From an uncultured Bacteroidales bacterium (GTDB lineage Bacteria; Bacteroidota; Bacteroidia; Bacteroidales; UBA932): 33,649 nt of DNA. Shown here piece by piece: positions 24,433-32,908 of this stretch. The notes under the pieces are model-generated. The model saw nothing but the letters and a program-made list of their open reading frames with translations. It was not told the DNA's origin and ran no database searches. The stretch lies in assembly GCA_900319405.1 (NCBI GenBank), contig ONOH01000022.1:1-33649 (forward strand), given 5' to 3'. Each line of letters begins with the position of its first letter. Position 1 is the first letter of the stretch. The position numbers and the translations under genes were made by a program.

Positions 24433-25599
24433 ATGAAGTACGGAAAATTTTTATGGGGCGCCGCGGGCGTCCTGTTCGCCGGCCTGGTAGTGGGCTGCGA
24501 CAAATACGGGGAACCTTCCCCGGAGGAAAGGCCGGAGGCCGCTTTCATCACGTTGGAAGAAGTAGCGCAGCTGCTGTCCGAAGTCGCTTTGGGACCGGAA
24601 CAGATGGCGGAGGTGAAGGAGGGGAGCACGGCATCGGCCGGAAACGGCTACGACGAAGAGTACCGGATGCGGGATTTGTTCGCCTCGCCCGGAATGGGCG
24701 TGGGAGACAAGCTTTCCACCAAGGCGCAGGCCTATGACCGTCCGCTGCGTGACCTGATCCGGGAAGCCGCAAGGGAGCGTTTTGCCACCAAATCGGCCGA
24801 CGGAGAGGCCGATGCCTGGCTGGATTCGCTCGCCGCTTCCGATGTCCAGATTTACTGGCCGGGGTCGGAAAACTGGGATGGCAGCCGGCTTCCGGTCATC
24901 ACCTACGATCCCGGGGACGGGGCGGATCGGAACGAGGGCTATGAACTGCTCCCGGACGGCCGCGTGCGCAAGCTGATGGTGGACGAGCAGATGGCATCCG
25001 AGCGTCCCGTCTGGGTGGTGAACCGCAATTCGGATGCAGACTACAAAAGCCTGGAACTGCTTCGCCGCGAAGACCCCAACTGGGGTAACGGCGGGGGAGA
25101 AATCCTCGTAACCAAGGCCGAAGGCGAAATCAAGACGCTGGTCCTGCGTTCCTTCAAGGCCCATCGGCATTACGATTCCTGGTTTGCCGGCGGTGCGGAA
25201 TTTTTCTGCCGGGTAGGATCGGTGGAAAACTTCAAGGCCGCCACCGATGCCGAGATGCAGCAGTATGTGCCCAGCGTCACGGATTTTATGATCGTAGTAC
25301 GCCGCGGCCAGGTGGGGGAGGAACTGCCCTTCAATGCCGTGCTGGTGTCGGAATGGACGAAGCAGCTGCTTTCCGTAGCCTTCCTCCTGACCGAGGATGA
25401 CGGCGGAAAAAAGACCAGCTGGAAGGCCAGCGCCACGGTCAAGTACAATTCAAAGAGCTACGGTATTGATGTCGACATCCCCCTCAACAGCCGGGACGAC
25501 ATTGTCTGGCGCGGAACCCTCACCTCCGACTACATCAAGAAATACAGCGGCCAGAAAGTCCGCTTCGGAGACGTGGAACTGGTCCTGGAACTGATATAA
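24433..25599 (+). CDS. Unrecognised lipoprotein
   Basis: A 388-residue protein I do not recognise. It has a signal peptide with a lipobox-type Cys at residue 22 ('AGLVVGCDKYG'), so it is exported and lipid-anchored. The N-terminal half (about 35-130) is acidic and helical; the middle (about 130-215) is rich in Trp, Asp and Gly, and the C-terminal part (about 215-388) looks beta-rich, ending 'FGDVELVLELI'. No enzymatic motif is evident. It stands alone between prmC and the U32 gene, all on the plus strand. Its function is unknown; a surface or periplasmic role is inferred from the lipobox alone. Confidence 0.8.
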   Translation: MKYGKFLWGAAGVLFAGLVVGCDKYGEPSPEERPEAAFITLEEVAQLLSEVALGPEQMAEVKEGSTASAGNGYDEEYRMRDLFASPGMGVGDKLSTKAQAYDRPLRDLIREAARERFATKSADGEADAWLDSLAASDVQIYWPGSENWDGSRLPVITYDPGDGADRNEGYELLPDGRVRKLMVDEQMASERPVWVVNRNSDADYKSLELLRREDPNWGNGGGEILVTKAEGEIKTLVLRSFKAHRHYDSWFAGGAEFFCRVGSVENFKAATDAEMQQYVPSVTDFMIVVRRGQVGEELPFNAVLVSEWTKQLLSVAFLLTEDDGGKKTSWKASATVKYNSKSYGIDVDIPLNSRDDIVWRGTLTSDYIKKYSGQKVRFGDVELVLELI

Positions 25600-25614
25600 T
25601 TCCGGAATAGTTTG

Positions 25615-25622
25615 TATATTTG
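25615..25622 (+). promoter_or_regulatory. -7 element directly before the U32 gene
   Basis: TATATTTG matches TAnnTTTG and ends 5 nt before the ATG at 25628, so the predicted start of transcription falls at or next to the start codon. No good -33 box is visible. Confidence 0.45.
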
Positions 25623-25627
25623 CCTGT

Positions 25628-27352
25628 ATGACTCCCTTGGAACTGCTGGCTCCGGCCAGGACGGCGGAAATCGGCATCGCGGCCATCGACTGCGGGGCCG
25701 ATGCCGTGTATATCGCCGGCCCGGCGTTCGGGGCCCGTCAGGCCGCCGGCAATTCCGTGGAGGACATCGCCCGCCTGTGTTCCTACGCCCATCGCTTCGG
25801 GGTCCGTATTTTCGCCACGGTGAATACACTTCTGGAGGAAGAAGAACTTCCCCGGGCAAGGGAGCTGGTCAAGGCCCTGGAAGAGGCCGGCGTGGACGCC
25901 CTGATCGTGCAGGACCCCGCCGTGCTCGCGATGAGTGATAAACTGGTGATGCACGCCTCTACCCAGTGCGCCATCCGGACGCCCGACAAGGCCCGGGGCC
26001 TGGAAAGCCTGGGCTTTGGCCGGCTGGTGCTGGAACGGGAACTCTCCCTGGAGCAGATTCGCGCCATCTGCAAGGCTGTCCATACGGAAGTCGAAGTCTT
26101 TGTTCACGGGGCGCTGTGCGTGTGTTACAGCGGAGCGTGCTATCTGTCGGAATATCTCACTGGACGAAGCGCCAACCGGGGAGCCTGCGCCCAGCCCTGC
26201 CGCAGTCTGTACGACCTGGAGGACGCCTCGGGGAAGCAGCTGGTACGAAACAAGGCCCTGCTCTCCCTGAAAGACTTTCGGCTCATCCACCGCCTGGAAG
26301 ACTTGGCCGAAGCCGGCGTCTGTTCCTTCAAGATAGAGGGCCGGCTGAAAAACGAATCCTATGTCCGCAACGTGGTCAAGGCCTATTCTGAGGCCCTGGA
26401 TGCCTTGACAGCCCGCCATCCGGACCGCTATACCCGTGCCTCCTTCGGGCATGTACGGGGCGGATTCACCCCGGATTTGGACAAAACCTTCAACCGGGGC
26501 TATACGGAGCTGTTTCTGGACGGGAAAAGGGGCAAATGGGCTACGCCGGAAGCCCCCAAGTCCATGGGAGAGTATGTTGGGACGGTTTCCCGTCTCACCC
26601 CGGACGGGCTGGTCCTGCAGGCCGCCTCTCCGGGCTTACAGCTGTCCAACGGGGACGGCTTCGCCTTCGTGAACCCCTCGGGCGGCATCACCGGCTTCCG
26701 GGCCGATGTCTGCGAGGGCTACCTTGTCCGCTGCAAAAAACCGGAAGGCCTGAAGGCGGGAACAAAGCTGTACCGCAACATCAGCTCCGCTTTCGAAAAA
26801 CAGTTGGAAGCGGCCAGGCCGGTCCGGGAGATGGATGTGAAGCTCTGGGCCGGGCTGGAAGATGGCATTCTGAGCCTGAGGGCGCAGACCGAAGACGGCC
26901 GGGAGGCCCTCCTGGTGCAGTCGGTAAAGGCCTCGGACGGGGCCCGGGATCCGGAAAGGATGCTGCAAACCTTGTCCGAACAGCTGGCCAAGAGAACGGG
27001 GCAGTATCGTTTTCTGAAACCGGAAGTATCGGTGCAGGGAGCGGTCCCGTTCCTTGCCGTGTCGGCCCTGAACGGGCTTCGGCGCAGCCTGGCGCAGGAA
27101 TTGGACCGACAGCCGGTTCGGGCACTTCCCCTTCAGCGGGGTGTGCGCGACCCCCGGAGCGGCTTCGAGCTCCGTTACGAATCCCATGGGGAATTGATGC
27201 GCTCCAAATACTGCATCCGTCACGAACTGGGCCTCTGCCCCCGGCAGGGGAAGGCGCTAAAAGCGGAACCGCTCTTTCTTCGGAATGGGAAAGAGCGGCT
27301 CCGTCTGGATTTTGACTGCTGCGTCTGTGAGATGACGCTTACAGGGTCTTGA
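25628..27352 (+). CDS. U32 peptidase-family protein (probable tRNA/rRNA hydroxylation factor type)
   Basis: A 574-residue protein beginning with the family-typical 'MTPLELLAPA', followed by a TIM-barrel-like N-terminal part ('CGADAVYIAGPAFGARQ'). The U32 signature region is 'EVFVHGALCVCYSGACYLS' and 'NRGACAQPCR', with four conserved cysteines likely to hold an Fe-S cluster. Family members in E. coli include RlhA and TrhP (hydroxylation of rRNA C2501 and tRNA U34) and UbiU/UbiV; the size and domain set fit the RlhA/TrhP type better than the short UbiUV type. The protease name is historical. The 3' end overlaps the convergent TPR gene by 14 nt, and a 10-bp inverted repeat lies near its end. Confidence 0.88.
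   Translation: MTPLELLAPARTAEIGIAAIDCGADAVYIAGPAFGARQAAGNSVEDIARLCSYAHRFGVRIFATVNTLLEEEELPRARELVKALEEAGVDALIVQDPAVLAMSDKLVMHASTQCAIRTPDKARGLESLGFGRLVLERELSLEQIRAICKAVHTEVEVFVHGALCVCYSGACYLSEYLTGRSANRGACAQPCRSLYDLEDASGKQLVRNKALLSLKDFRLIHRLEDLAEAGVCSFKIEGRLKNESYVRNVVKAYSEALDALTARHPDRYTRASFGHVRGGFTPDLDKTFNRGYTELFLDGKRGKWATPEAPKSMGEYVGTVSRLTPDGLVLQAASPGLQLSNGDGFAFVNPSGGITGFRADVCEGYLVRCKKPEGLKAGTKLYRNISSAFEKQLEAARPVREMDVKLWAGLEDGILSLRAQTEDGREALLVQSVKASDGARDPERMLQTLSEQLAKRTGQYRFLKPEVSVQGAVPFLAVSALNGLRRSLAQELDRQPVRALPLQRGVRDPRSGFELRYESHGELMRSKYCIRHELGLCPRQGKALKAEPLFLRNGKERLRLDFDCCVCEMTLTGS
27269..27298 (-). terminator. Terminator of the TPR gene, inside the U32 coding region
   Basis: Perfect 10-bp arms CCGCTCTTTC (27269-27278) and GAAAGAGCGG (27289-27298). 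On the minus strand the hairpin is followed by TTCCGCTTTT and sits 41 nt past the TPR stop. Confidence 0.6.
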
Positions 27353-28262
27353 GCTGGGCCTCGGCCTGGGCGGCGTACTTGGTGCCGGCGAGCTTCTTGT
27401 AATACTCCTTGGCGGTGTTCTTGTCTCCGGCCTTCTGGGCGGTGGCGGCAATGGTGAACATGATGTCGGCCGCATCCTTGGCATCCGGACTTACCTCCAG
27501 GTATTTCTTGTAGGCCTCTATGGCTTTGGCGCTTTTCCCGCTCTTGGTGAGGGCGCTGGCCATCAGCTTGTAGGCGTTTGCGCTCTCGGCATAGCTGTTG
27601 GACTTCTCGAAAGCCTCTACGGCTTCTGCATTCTTGTTGGCCTTCATCAGGGCCTGGCCCTGCCGGAGATAGGTGGTGGAAAGCAGTTTGGCTGCGTTCT
27701 CCTGACCCATTTCGTGGGCCTTGGTGAGGGCGTCGACGGCTTTTTCCGTGGCATTGACCTGAAGGAGGGCCTGTCCGTACAGAAGCTGGGCCTGGGCGTT
27801 GTCGACAGCCAGGGTGGTGGCCTGCTCCAGGGCGGCTACGGCACCGGCGAAGTCCTTCTCCTTGAGCAGGGTGGAACCCTTGCGCAGGTACACGTTGGGA
27901 ACCAGGGAGGTGGCTTCTTCAACGGCCTCGGCGGCCTCGTATTCCGCAGCGACGGACTTGGCCTCGGCCAAAGTGATCAGGGCCTCGTCATAGGCGGAAT
28001 CATTGATCTGCTCCTTGGCGATGGAAAGAAGGGTGCCGGGAATGATTTCCTTGCACTTGGCTACCAGGTTGGCGGCATCTTCACCTTCGCAGGCAAGCGC
28101 CTGGGTGAGGGCCGAGCGGAACTGGGCCAGGGCCTCGACCTTATTGGTTTCCAGGGCCTGGGCTCCGGCATTGAATGCGTCAACGGCGGCATTGAAATCT
28201 TGTGCAGTGGCCACGGAGGCGGCAAGCCCGAGGGCAGCGATGGCTACAAAAAATCTTTTCAT
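27339..28262 (-). CDS. Exported tetratricopeptide-repeat protein
   Basis: A 307-residue protein with a signal peptide (cleavage near 'SVATAQ', residue 20/21). The rest is almost entirely helical, Ala-rich repeats of about 34 residues: for example 'YLRKGSTLLKEKDFAGAVAA', 'AQLLYGQALLQVNATEKAVD', 'YLRQGQALMKANKNAEAVEA' and 'AYKLMASALTKSGKSAKAIE'. These are TPR units, a protein-binding scaffold probably in the periplasm. I took the ATG at 28262, which gives the signal peptide; the longer frame to 28322 covers the promoter region. Its partner is unknown. It is divergent from the M16-like gene and convergent with U32. Confidence 0.9.
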   Translation of the reverse strand: MKRFFVAIAALGLAASVATAQDFNAAVDAFNAGAQALETNKVEALAQFRSALTQALACEGEDAANLVAKCKEIIPGTLLSIAKEQINDSAYDEALITLAEAKSVAAEYEAAEAVEEATSLVPNVYLRKGSTLLKEKDFAGAVAALEQATTLAVDNAQAQLLYGQALLQVNATEKAVDALTKAHEMGQENAAKLLSTTYLRQGQALMKANKNAEAVEAFEKSNSYAESANAYKLMASALTKSGKSAKAIEAYKKYLEVSPDAKDAADIMFTIAATAQKAGDKNTAKEYYKKLAGTKYAAQAEAQLKTL

Positions 28263-28307
28263 TGTCTTTCCTTTTTTATTTTTAGTTATACATTCTTGGC
28301 TTGCGAA

Positions 28308-28339
28308 TTGCAAAAATAGCAAAAATAGTTGTAATTTTG
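28308..28339 (+). promoter_or_regulatory. Promoter of the M16-like/DUF3109 pair
   Basis: TTG (28308-28310), 21 nt, TAATTTTG (28332-28339), with the ATG 18 nt later. It interleaves with the minus-strand boxes of the TPR gene, so the two promoters may compete. Confidence 0.55.
28311..28327 (-). promoter_or_regulatory. Tandem -7 boxes for the TPR gene
   Basis: The direct repeat CAAAAATAG (28311-28319, 28320-28328) gives two minus-strand TATTTTTG sequences (28311-28318 and 28320-28327), both matching TAnnTTTG. They lie about 50-60 nt before the ATG at 28262, which is preceded by the purine-rich AAAAAAGGAAAGACA. The -33 boxes are unclear. Confidence 0.45.
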
Positions 28340-28356
28340 TACGAAACAGGGTTAAA

Positions 28357-30876
28357 ATGAACTTTCAAAGGCTAAAATATCTGCTTCTGACAGTATCGGC
28401 CCTCTGCTCTTTTTCAAGAATAGTGCCAGCGCAGACACAGCTGCCGCCCCTCCCCGTGGATTCCCGCATCCAGAAGGGAACCCTGGGCAGCGGAGTCACC
28501 TATTATATGGTTACGGACCCCGCTGTAAAAGGCTATGCCGATATTGCCGTCGTCCAGCGGGACGAACCCCTGTCCGCCGCCAAGCGGGAGGGCTTGCGCT
28601 CGACTTTCCTGGGAAGGATGGAGGTTTCGCCCGGGTCGAAGGGTTATGTCTCGGACGTGGACGGTTCCACCGTCTATCGTTTCGAGCACATCCCTTTCTA
28701 CAGGCCCCAGGTCCTGGATTCCACCCTTTTATATACCTTTGCGCTGGTGGCGCAGTCCAAGGCCCAGCAGGCCGTTATCGTGAGCGGGGATATCGACGCC
28801 CCGGAACTCAAGAAAAAAATGGACATTTTCTCGATGCTGGTTCCGCGGATGCTGGTGAAGGAAAATCACCGGCCGGATTACGTCTGGGAGCCTTCCCCGG
28901 CTCCTTCCGTCCAGTTTCGGGACGGCCGTGAGGCCATGGTCTCCGTCACGTATTCCTGCTCACGCATTCCCTTCCCCTTCATGAATACGGCGCAGGCCCT
29001 GGTCACGGATCTTTTTTCCCGGGAGCTCCGCATCCTGCTTCGGCACCGCCTGGAGCGGGCGCTCCGGGAAGCCGGTATCGCCTACGGAGACATCGATTTC
29101 ACCACGCTCCGAAGTGAGGATTACGGCGGGGACGAACGTTATACGGTGCGGGTCACGGTGGCCCCGGATCAGCACAACGCGGCGATGCGCGTAATTTCCG
29201 CCACCCTGGCCGAGATGGACTCCTACGGCGTGAGTACGGAGGAATTCATCGAGGCCAAGAAAGTGCTGCTTCCCGCCATCCACCGGAAGGCGGAGGAAAT
29301 CCCGTCCCCCTCGGAGTATGTCTCCCGCTGTATCGCCCATTTTCTGTACGGAGCCAACCTGGCACCCTATTCCGAAACCCTGCGCCTGTTTGCCCGCAAG
29401 AACGTGCCCGACAGCACCGAAACCCGCCTTTTCAACAATTTCTCCGGCGCCTTGCTGGACCAGCTCGGGAACCTTACCCTGGAGTACACGGATGCCCCGG
29501 ATTCCCTGGACAAGGACCAGGAGCTGTTCTACTACAACCTGTCTTACCTCTACGGCTCGGTCATCCCGACCGGGAACGACTACAGCTGGCGCGGGGCCGA
29601 TACGCTGGGCCTCCCTTCCGCAGGGTCCAAGGTAAGAATCAGGAGCGAGAAGAAGGAAGCCATTACCGGATCCACGCTATGGACCTTCTCCAACGGCATG
29701 CGGGTCTGTTACAAGCAGGTGCCCGGCAGCGGGATTTTCCATTATGCGCTGCAGCTCAACGGCGGCCTGTCCCGGATTGAAGGCCTCCGGGAAGGAGAAG
29801 GAGGCTATATCGGAGAGATGCTCCCCCTCTACGATGCGGCGGGTCTTCGGGCCTGGCATTTCCGCGAAGTGCTGGAAGCGGCGGGCATCAGTATGGAGAC
29901 CCGGGTGGACCTCAACGGAATGGCCATCGGCGGAGCCGCTCCTTCCTCGCAGTTTCCGATGCTGCTGAAGGTGCTGCTGGAACTGGCCAACAACCGCATC
30001 CCCAACCAGGAAGAATTCGAGGCGTACAGCCGCCGCGAGCGCGTCCGGGGGGTAAGTATGGAAGCCCTGCTGGAGAAGCAGCTCACACCGGATTACCCCT
30101 TCGCCACCCGGAAAGACCCCTCGGTCCTGAGCCTGGAAACCTGGAAAAAGGCCGAGAAATATTTCGCCGGCCGTTTCAGCCGGATGAACGACGGCATCCT
30201 CATCCTCTCCGGAGACCTCGATGCCGAGGTGGTCAAGAAAATGCTGTGCCGCTATCTGGGCGGCTTTCGCGTGGTAAAGGGGACCACGCCCAGGAAGCCG
30301 GTGGATTACCGTCCCCGCAGCGGAACGGAAACCGTGACGGGAGAGGGTCCCGTTTCCGGCATCCACATCCTGATGGATGCGGAATATGGCATCACCTCCG
30401 ACCAGTACTACATCGCCCGCATCGGGGCCGAGGCGCTCCGCCAGAAACTGGTGCAGAAACTCGCCGGATACGGATTCTCCTGTGACGTGAGGGTGAGCGA
30501 GCAGGCCCAGCCCCAGGAACGTTTCCAGCTTTGGATCACCTGCCTTCCCCTTCCGCTCCAGGGCCTCCCGGGCGACGTGGAGGAGGTATCGGCCCAGAGA
30601 GCCCTTACGGCGGTGAGGGCGGCCATCCGCGAGGTTTCCGAGAAGGAGGTGGACCCGGCCGACCTGGCTCATTGGAAAGCCAAGCTGGAAGGGGAGACGG
30701 CCACCGCCATCGCCAGTTCCGCCGGTTTTGTGAATACGCTGTTTGCCCGTTACGCCGTGAACAAGGACGTCACCAGCCGCTACCGGGAGAGTATCTCCGG
30801 CATCAGCTGGGACAAGGTCAGGAGCTTTTTGGAAACGATGGCCGGCGGCGGGCGCGTAGAATACATTATCCAATGA
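28357..30876 (+). CDS. M16 (insulinase-fold) protein lacking the zinc-binding motif
   Basis: An 839-residue exported protein with a signal peptide ending near residue 25 ('RIVPAQ'). The tandem M16 domain layout is visible: 'GTLGSGVTYYMVTD' (about 41-54) is the usual first strand, and a second half starts with 'TLWTFSNGMRVCYKQVPGSG' (about 445). The catalytic HxxEH, normally in 'GLAHFLEHM', is replaced by 'GLRSTFLGRM'. I find no other HxxEH or HxxEE in the protein (one 'HFREV' lacks the second His). It therefore looks like a non-catalytic M16 protein, perhaps a partner or binding subunit. The ATG at 28357 was chosen because it gives the signal peptide. Its stop overlaps the DUF3109 start (ATGA). 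Confidence 0.88.
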   Translation: MNFQRLKYLLLTVSALCSFSRIVPAQTQLPPLPVDSRIQKGTLGSGVTYYMVTDPAVKGYADIAVVQRDEPLSAAKREGLRSTFLGRMEVSPGSKGYVSDVDGSTVYRFEHIPFYRPQVLDSTLLYTFALVAQSKAQQAVIVSGDIDAPELKKKMDIFSMLVPRMLVKENHRPDYVWEPSPAPSVQFRDGREAMVSVTYSCSRIPFPFMNTAQALVTDLFSRELRILLRHRLERALREAGIAYGDIDFTTLRSEDYGGDERYTVRVTVAPDQHNAAMRVISATLAEMDSYGVSTEEFIEAKKVLLPAIHRKAEEIPSPSEYVSRCIAHFLYGANLAPYSETLRLFARKNVPDSTETRLFNNFSGALLDQLGNLTLEYTDAPDSLDKDQELFYYNLSYLYGSVIPTGNDYSWRGADTLGLPSAGSKVRIRSEKKEAITGSTLWTFSNGMRVCYKQVPGSGIFHYALQLNGGLSRIEGLREGEGGYIGEMLPLYDAAGLRAWHFREVLEAAGISMETRVDLNGMAIGGAAPSSQFPMLLKVLLELANNRIPNQEEFEAYSRRERVRGVSMEALLEKQLTPDYPFATRKDPSVLSLETWKKAEKYFAGRFSRMNDGILILSGDLDAEVVKKMLCRYLGGFRVVKGTTPRKPVDYRPRSGTETVTGEGPVSGIHILMDAEYGITSDQYYIARIGAEALRQKLVQKLAGYGFSCDVRVSEQAQPQERFQLWITCLPLPLQGLPGDVEEVSAQRALTAVRAAIREVSEKEVDPADLAHWKAKLEGETATAIASSAGFVNTLFARYAVNKDVTSRYRESISGISWDKVRSFLETMAGGGRVEYIIQ

Positions 30877-31484
30877 GCAGAAAATCCGCTTTCGGCACCC
30901 TTATCGAGATAGGCGACATCCTGGTTTCCGAGGATGTGGTTTTGGAGTATTTCGCCTGCGACTATGATGCCTGCAAGGGGAAATGCTGCATCATCGGGGA
31001 CAGCGGCGCTCCCCTCAAGGAAGAAGAGCTGGAGCCCCTGGAGGCCGCCTACGATGTGTTCAGCCCCCTGATGCGGCCGGAGGGCCGGGCGGCTGTGGCG
31101 GCCAAGGGCTTTTTCGAGATAGACCGGGAAGGGGATCTGGTAACTCCCCTGGTGCCCGGAAGCGAGGAGTGCGCTTTCTGTCATTTCGAGGGCGAAAGCT
31201 GCTTCTGCGCCATCGAGCGTCAGTTCTGCAAGGGACTCATCCCCTTCAAAAAACCCATTTCCTGCTCCCTTTATCCTATCCGGGTGGTGGAACTGGGTGC
31301 GGGACGGCTGGGACTCAACCTGCACCGCTGGGACATCTGCCGCGAAGCCTATGAAAAAGGGCGCCGCGAGGGAATCCGTGTGTACGAATTCCTCCGCGGG
31401 CCGCTGACGGACGCTTTCGGCGAAGAGTTCTACTCGGCCTTGTCGGCGGCCGCCGGGATGCTCAGGGTCCCCGTCAGGAAATAA
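30873..31484 (+). CDS. DUF3109-family cysteine-rich protein
   Basis: A 203-residue cytoplasmic protein. Cysteines are grouped as 'CDYDACKGKCC' (about 29-39), 'CAFCHFEGESCFC' (about 99-111), 'CKG', 'PISCSLYPIRV' and 'DICREAYEKG'. This pattern fits the DUF3109 family and resembles the YkgJ-type cysteine clusters thought to bind metal or an Fe-S centre. Its reaction is unknown. It starts inside the stop codon of the M16-like gene (ATGA, 30873-30876), so the two are translationally coupled even though one is exported and the other is not. Confidence 0.88.
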   Translation: MSRKSAFGTLIEIGDILVSEDVVLEYFACDYDACKGKCCIIGDSGAPLKEEELEPLEAAYDVFSPLMRPEGRAAVAAKGFFEIDREGDLVTPLVPGSEECAFCHFEGESCFCAIERQFCKGLIPFKKPISCSLYPIRVVELGAGRLGLNLHRWDICREAYEKGRREGIRVYEFLRGPLTDAFGEEFYSALSAAAGMLRVPVRK

Positions 31485-31546
31485 TTTTGCGCGTTCCGCA
31501 CGCCAAATTACTGAAAAATCATTACGCACAGAACGTGTTCTTGTGT

Positions 31547-31554
31547 TATCTTTG
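31547..31554 (+). promoter_or_regulatory. -7 element of the repeat-protein gene
   Basis: TATCTTTG matches TAnnTTTG and lies 28 nt before the ATG at 31583. A TTTG box at 20 nt upstream is not evident. Confidence 0.5.
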
Positions 31555-31582
31555 CGCCATAGAAACAACAAAATTAAACACC

Positions 31583-32650
31583 ATGAGAATGAATCAGATC
31601 TTAAGCAGCGCCTTGATGACCCTTGTCGTCCTGTTTGGCGCAGAGGGCGCAGCCAGTGCCCAGCTGGGCGGACTGCTGGGGAAGGCAAAAAGCCTGGTGA
31701 AAGAGAAAGACAATGCCCAAAAAGAAGCCCCGGCGCAGTCGCAGGCTAGGGCGACGTCCCAAGCACAGGAAAAAGTACTGGCAAAGCTTGGCCCCGGAGA
31801 GCCCGGCGTGGTTACCATCACGCAGCGCAAGACCGGCAAGGTGCTGGGCACATACGACCGTGCCGCCTGCAAGCTCACCACCAGCAGCGGCGCCACCTTC
31901 ATTTTCCAGGAAGACGGCACCGTGGCCGATGCTTCCGGCGCCAAGGTTGGAAGCATTGATGGACAGACGTTTACGACACCCCGCGGGGAGCAGCTTCGCT
32001 GCGACGAGATAGGTATCATCTTCGTGGACAATACCAATGTGGGAGCCGTTTCCAACCCCAAAATGGCCATTCTGGGAGACGGTTCGTTCATAGACGTGTC
32101 GGACAAGATGAACGGAGTGGTGCTGGGCTACTTCCTCTTTGGCATCCTGCAAAGCAACGAGCAGCTGCTGGCAACCAAAAAAGGTTACCAGGAGGCTACC
32201 ATGACTGAGAATCCCACCGACGAGGAGTGGCGCGCACAGATGAACGCGGAAATCGACAAGCGGCATGGCGGGAGCGGTTCCTCTTCCTCTGGCCAGGCCG
32301 TCGAGATGTCACTCCGCAAAGGCGGCAGCATTGTGGGCCGTATCCTGCCCGACGGAACGGTTTACGTGGGCGGCTCCATTGTGGGAAAGATTGACGCCGA
32401 CAATAACATCTACGTGGGCGGCCACATCGAAGGCGGCCTGCGCGACAACGGTGAAGTCCTGAAAAACGGCCACGTGGTGGGCAGCATTGACAGCGAAGGC
32501 AATGTGCGCATTAACGGCTCCATCATTGGAGGGATCAGTGACCAGGGCGATGTTTACAAAGGCGGTTCCATCGTAGGCCGCGTAGAGCCCCTGGCAGACC
32601 TGAAGCGGGCAGCCCTGTTCTACTTCTTCAATTTCTGGTACTCCATATAG
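31583..32650 (+). CDS. Secreted protein with C-terminal 16-residue glycine repeats
   Basis: A 355-residue protein of unknown function. The signal peptide ends near 'AASAQ' (about residue 26). An Ala/Gln/Lys-rich linker (about 35-65) and a beta-rich middle (about 70-195) follow. Residues 247-326 form five contiguous 16-residue units plus a partial sixth (coding 32321-32587). The pattern is GG-(S/H)-I-x-G-x-I-x3-(G/N)-x-(V/I)-Y-(V/K), e.g. 'GGSIVGRILPDGTVYV' and 'NGSIIGGISDQGDVYK'. Such short regular Gly/Val/Ile repeats suggest a beta-solenoid, as in bactofilin-like filaments, but it is exported, unlike most bactofilins. A hydrophobic aromatic C-terminus 'ALFYFFNFWYSI' could insert in or contact a membrane. 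ATG 31583 was chosen; a second Met is two codons later. Confidence 0.82.
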   Translation: MRMNQILSSALMTLVVLFGAEGAASAQLGGLLGKAKSLVKEKDNAQKEAPAQSQARATSQAQEKVLAKLGPGEPGVVTITQRKTGKVLGTYDRAACKLTTSSGATFIFQEDGTVADASGAKVGSIDGQTFTTPRGEQLRCDEIGIIFVDNTNVGAVSNPKMAILGDGSFIDVSDKMNGVVLGYFLFGILQSNEQLLATKKGYQEATMTENPTDEEWRAQMNAEIDKRHGGSGSSSSGQAVEMSLRKGGSIVGRILPDGTVYVGGSIVGKIDADNNIYVGGHIEGGLRDNGEVLKNGHVVGSIDSEGNVRINGSIIGGISDQGDVYKGGSIVGRVEPLADLKRAALFYFFNFWYSI

Positions 32651-32659
32651 CGCTTTCAT

Positions 32660-32687
32660 CCCTGCCGGGCATTGTTACCCGGCAGGG
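32660..32687 (+). terminator. GC-rich hairpin after the repeat-protein gene
   Basis: Perfect 10-bp arms CCCTGCCGGG (32660-32669) and CCCGGCAGGG (32678-32687), 10 nt after the stop. No T-run follows, so termination by this hairpin alone is probable but not certain. Confidence 0.55.
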
Positions 32688-32882
32688 GCTGCCAGCGGCA
32701 TAACAGAAAACGCACTTTTGGCCAAAAAGCGCGTTTGTCGAAAGGAAAAGGATGCGGAGGGAGGAGTAGCATACCCATCTGTGCAAAAAGGGCCCCAAAT
32801 GCGAGCCTGGGTAGGCGAACGCCTACTCATCCCAACAAAAACGCCCGATTTTGCGAGGCTGCCTGTGCTGGATTTGCGCAAC

Positions 32883-32908
32883 TTCTTCACTGCGTTCAGA
32901 ATGACAGG
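32883..32908 (+). repeat. Second copy of the dispersed repeat
   Basis: TTCACTGCGTTCAGAATGAC and its flanks match the unit at the ispD end (17033-17059) at 22 of 24 aligned bases, same strand. It lies between genes. Confidence 0.7.

Noticed and set aside
32321-32587. CRISPR-like or satellite DNA repeats
   Set aside because: The 48-nt periodicity is coding (16-residue protein repeats) with diverged codons; there are no spacers.
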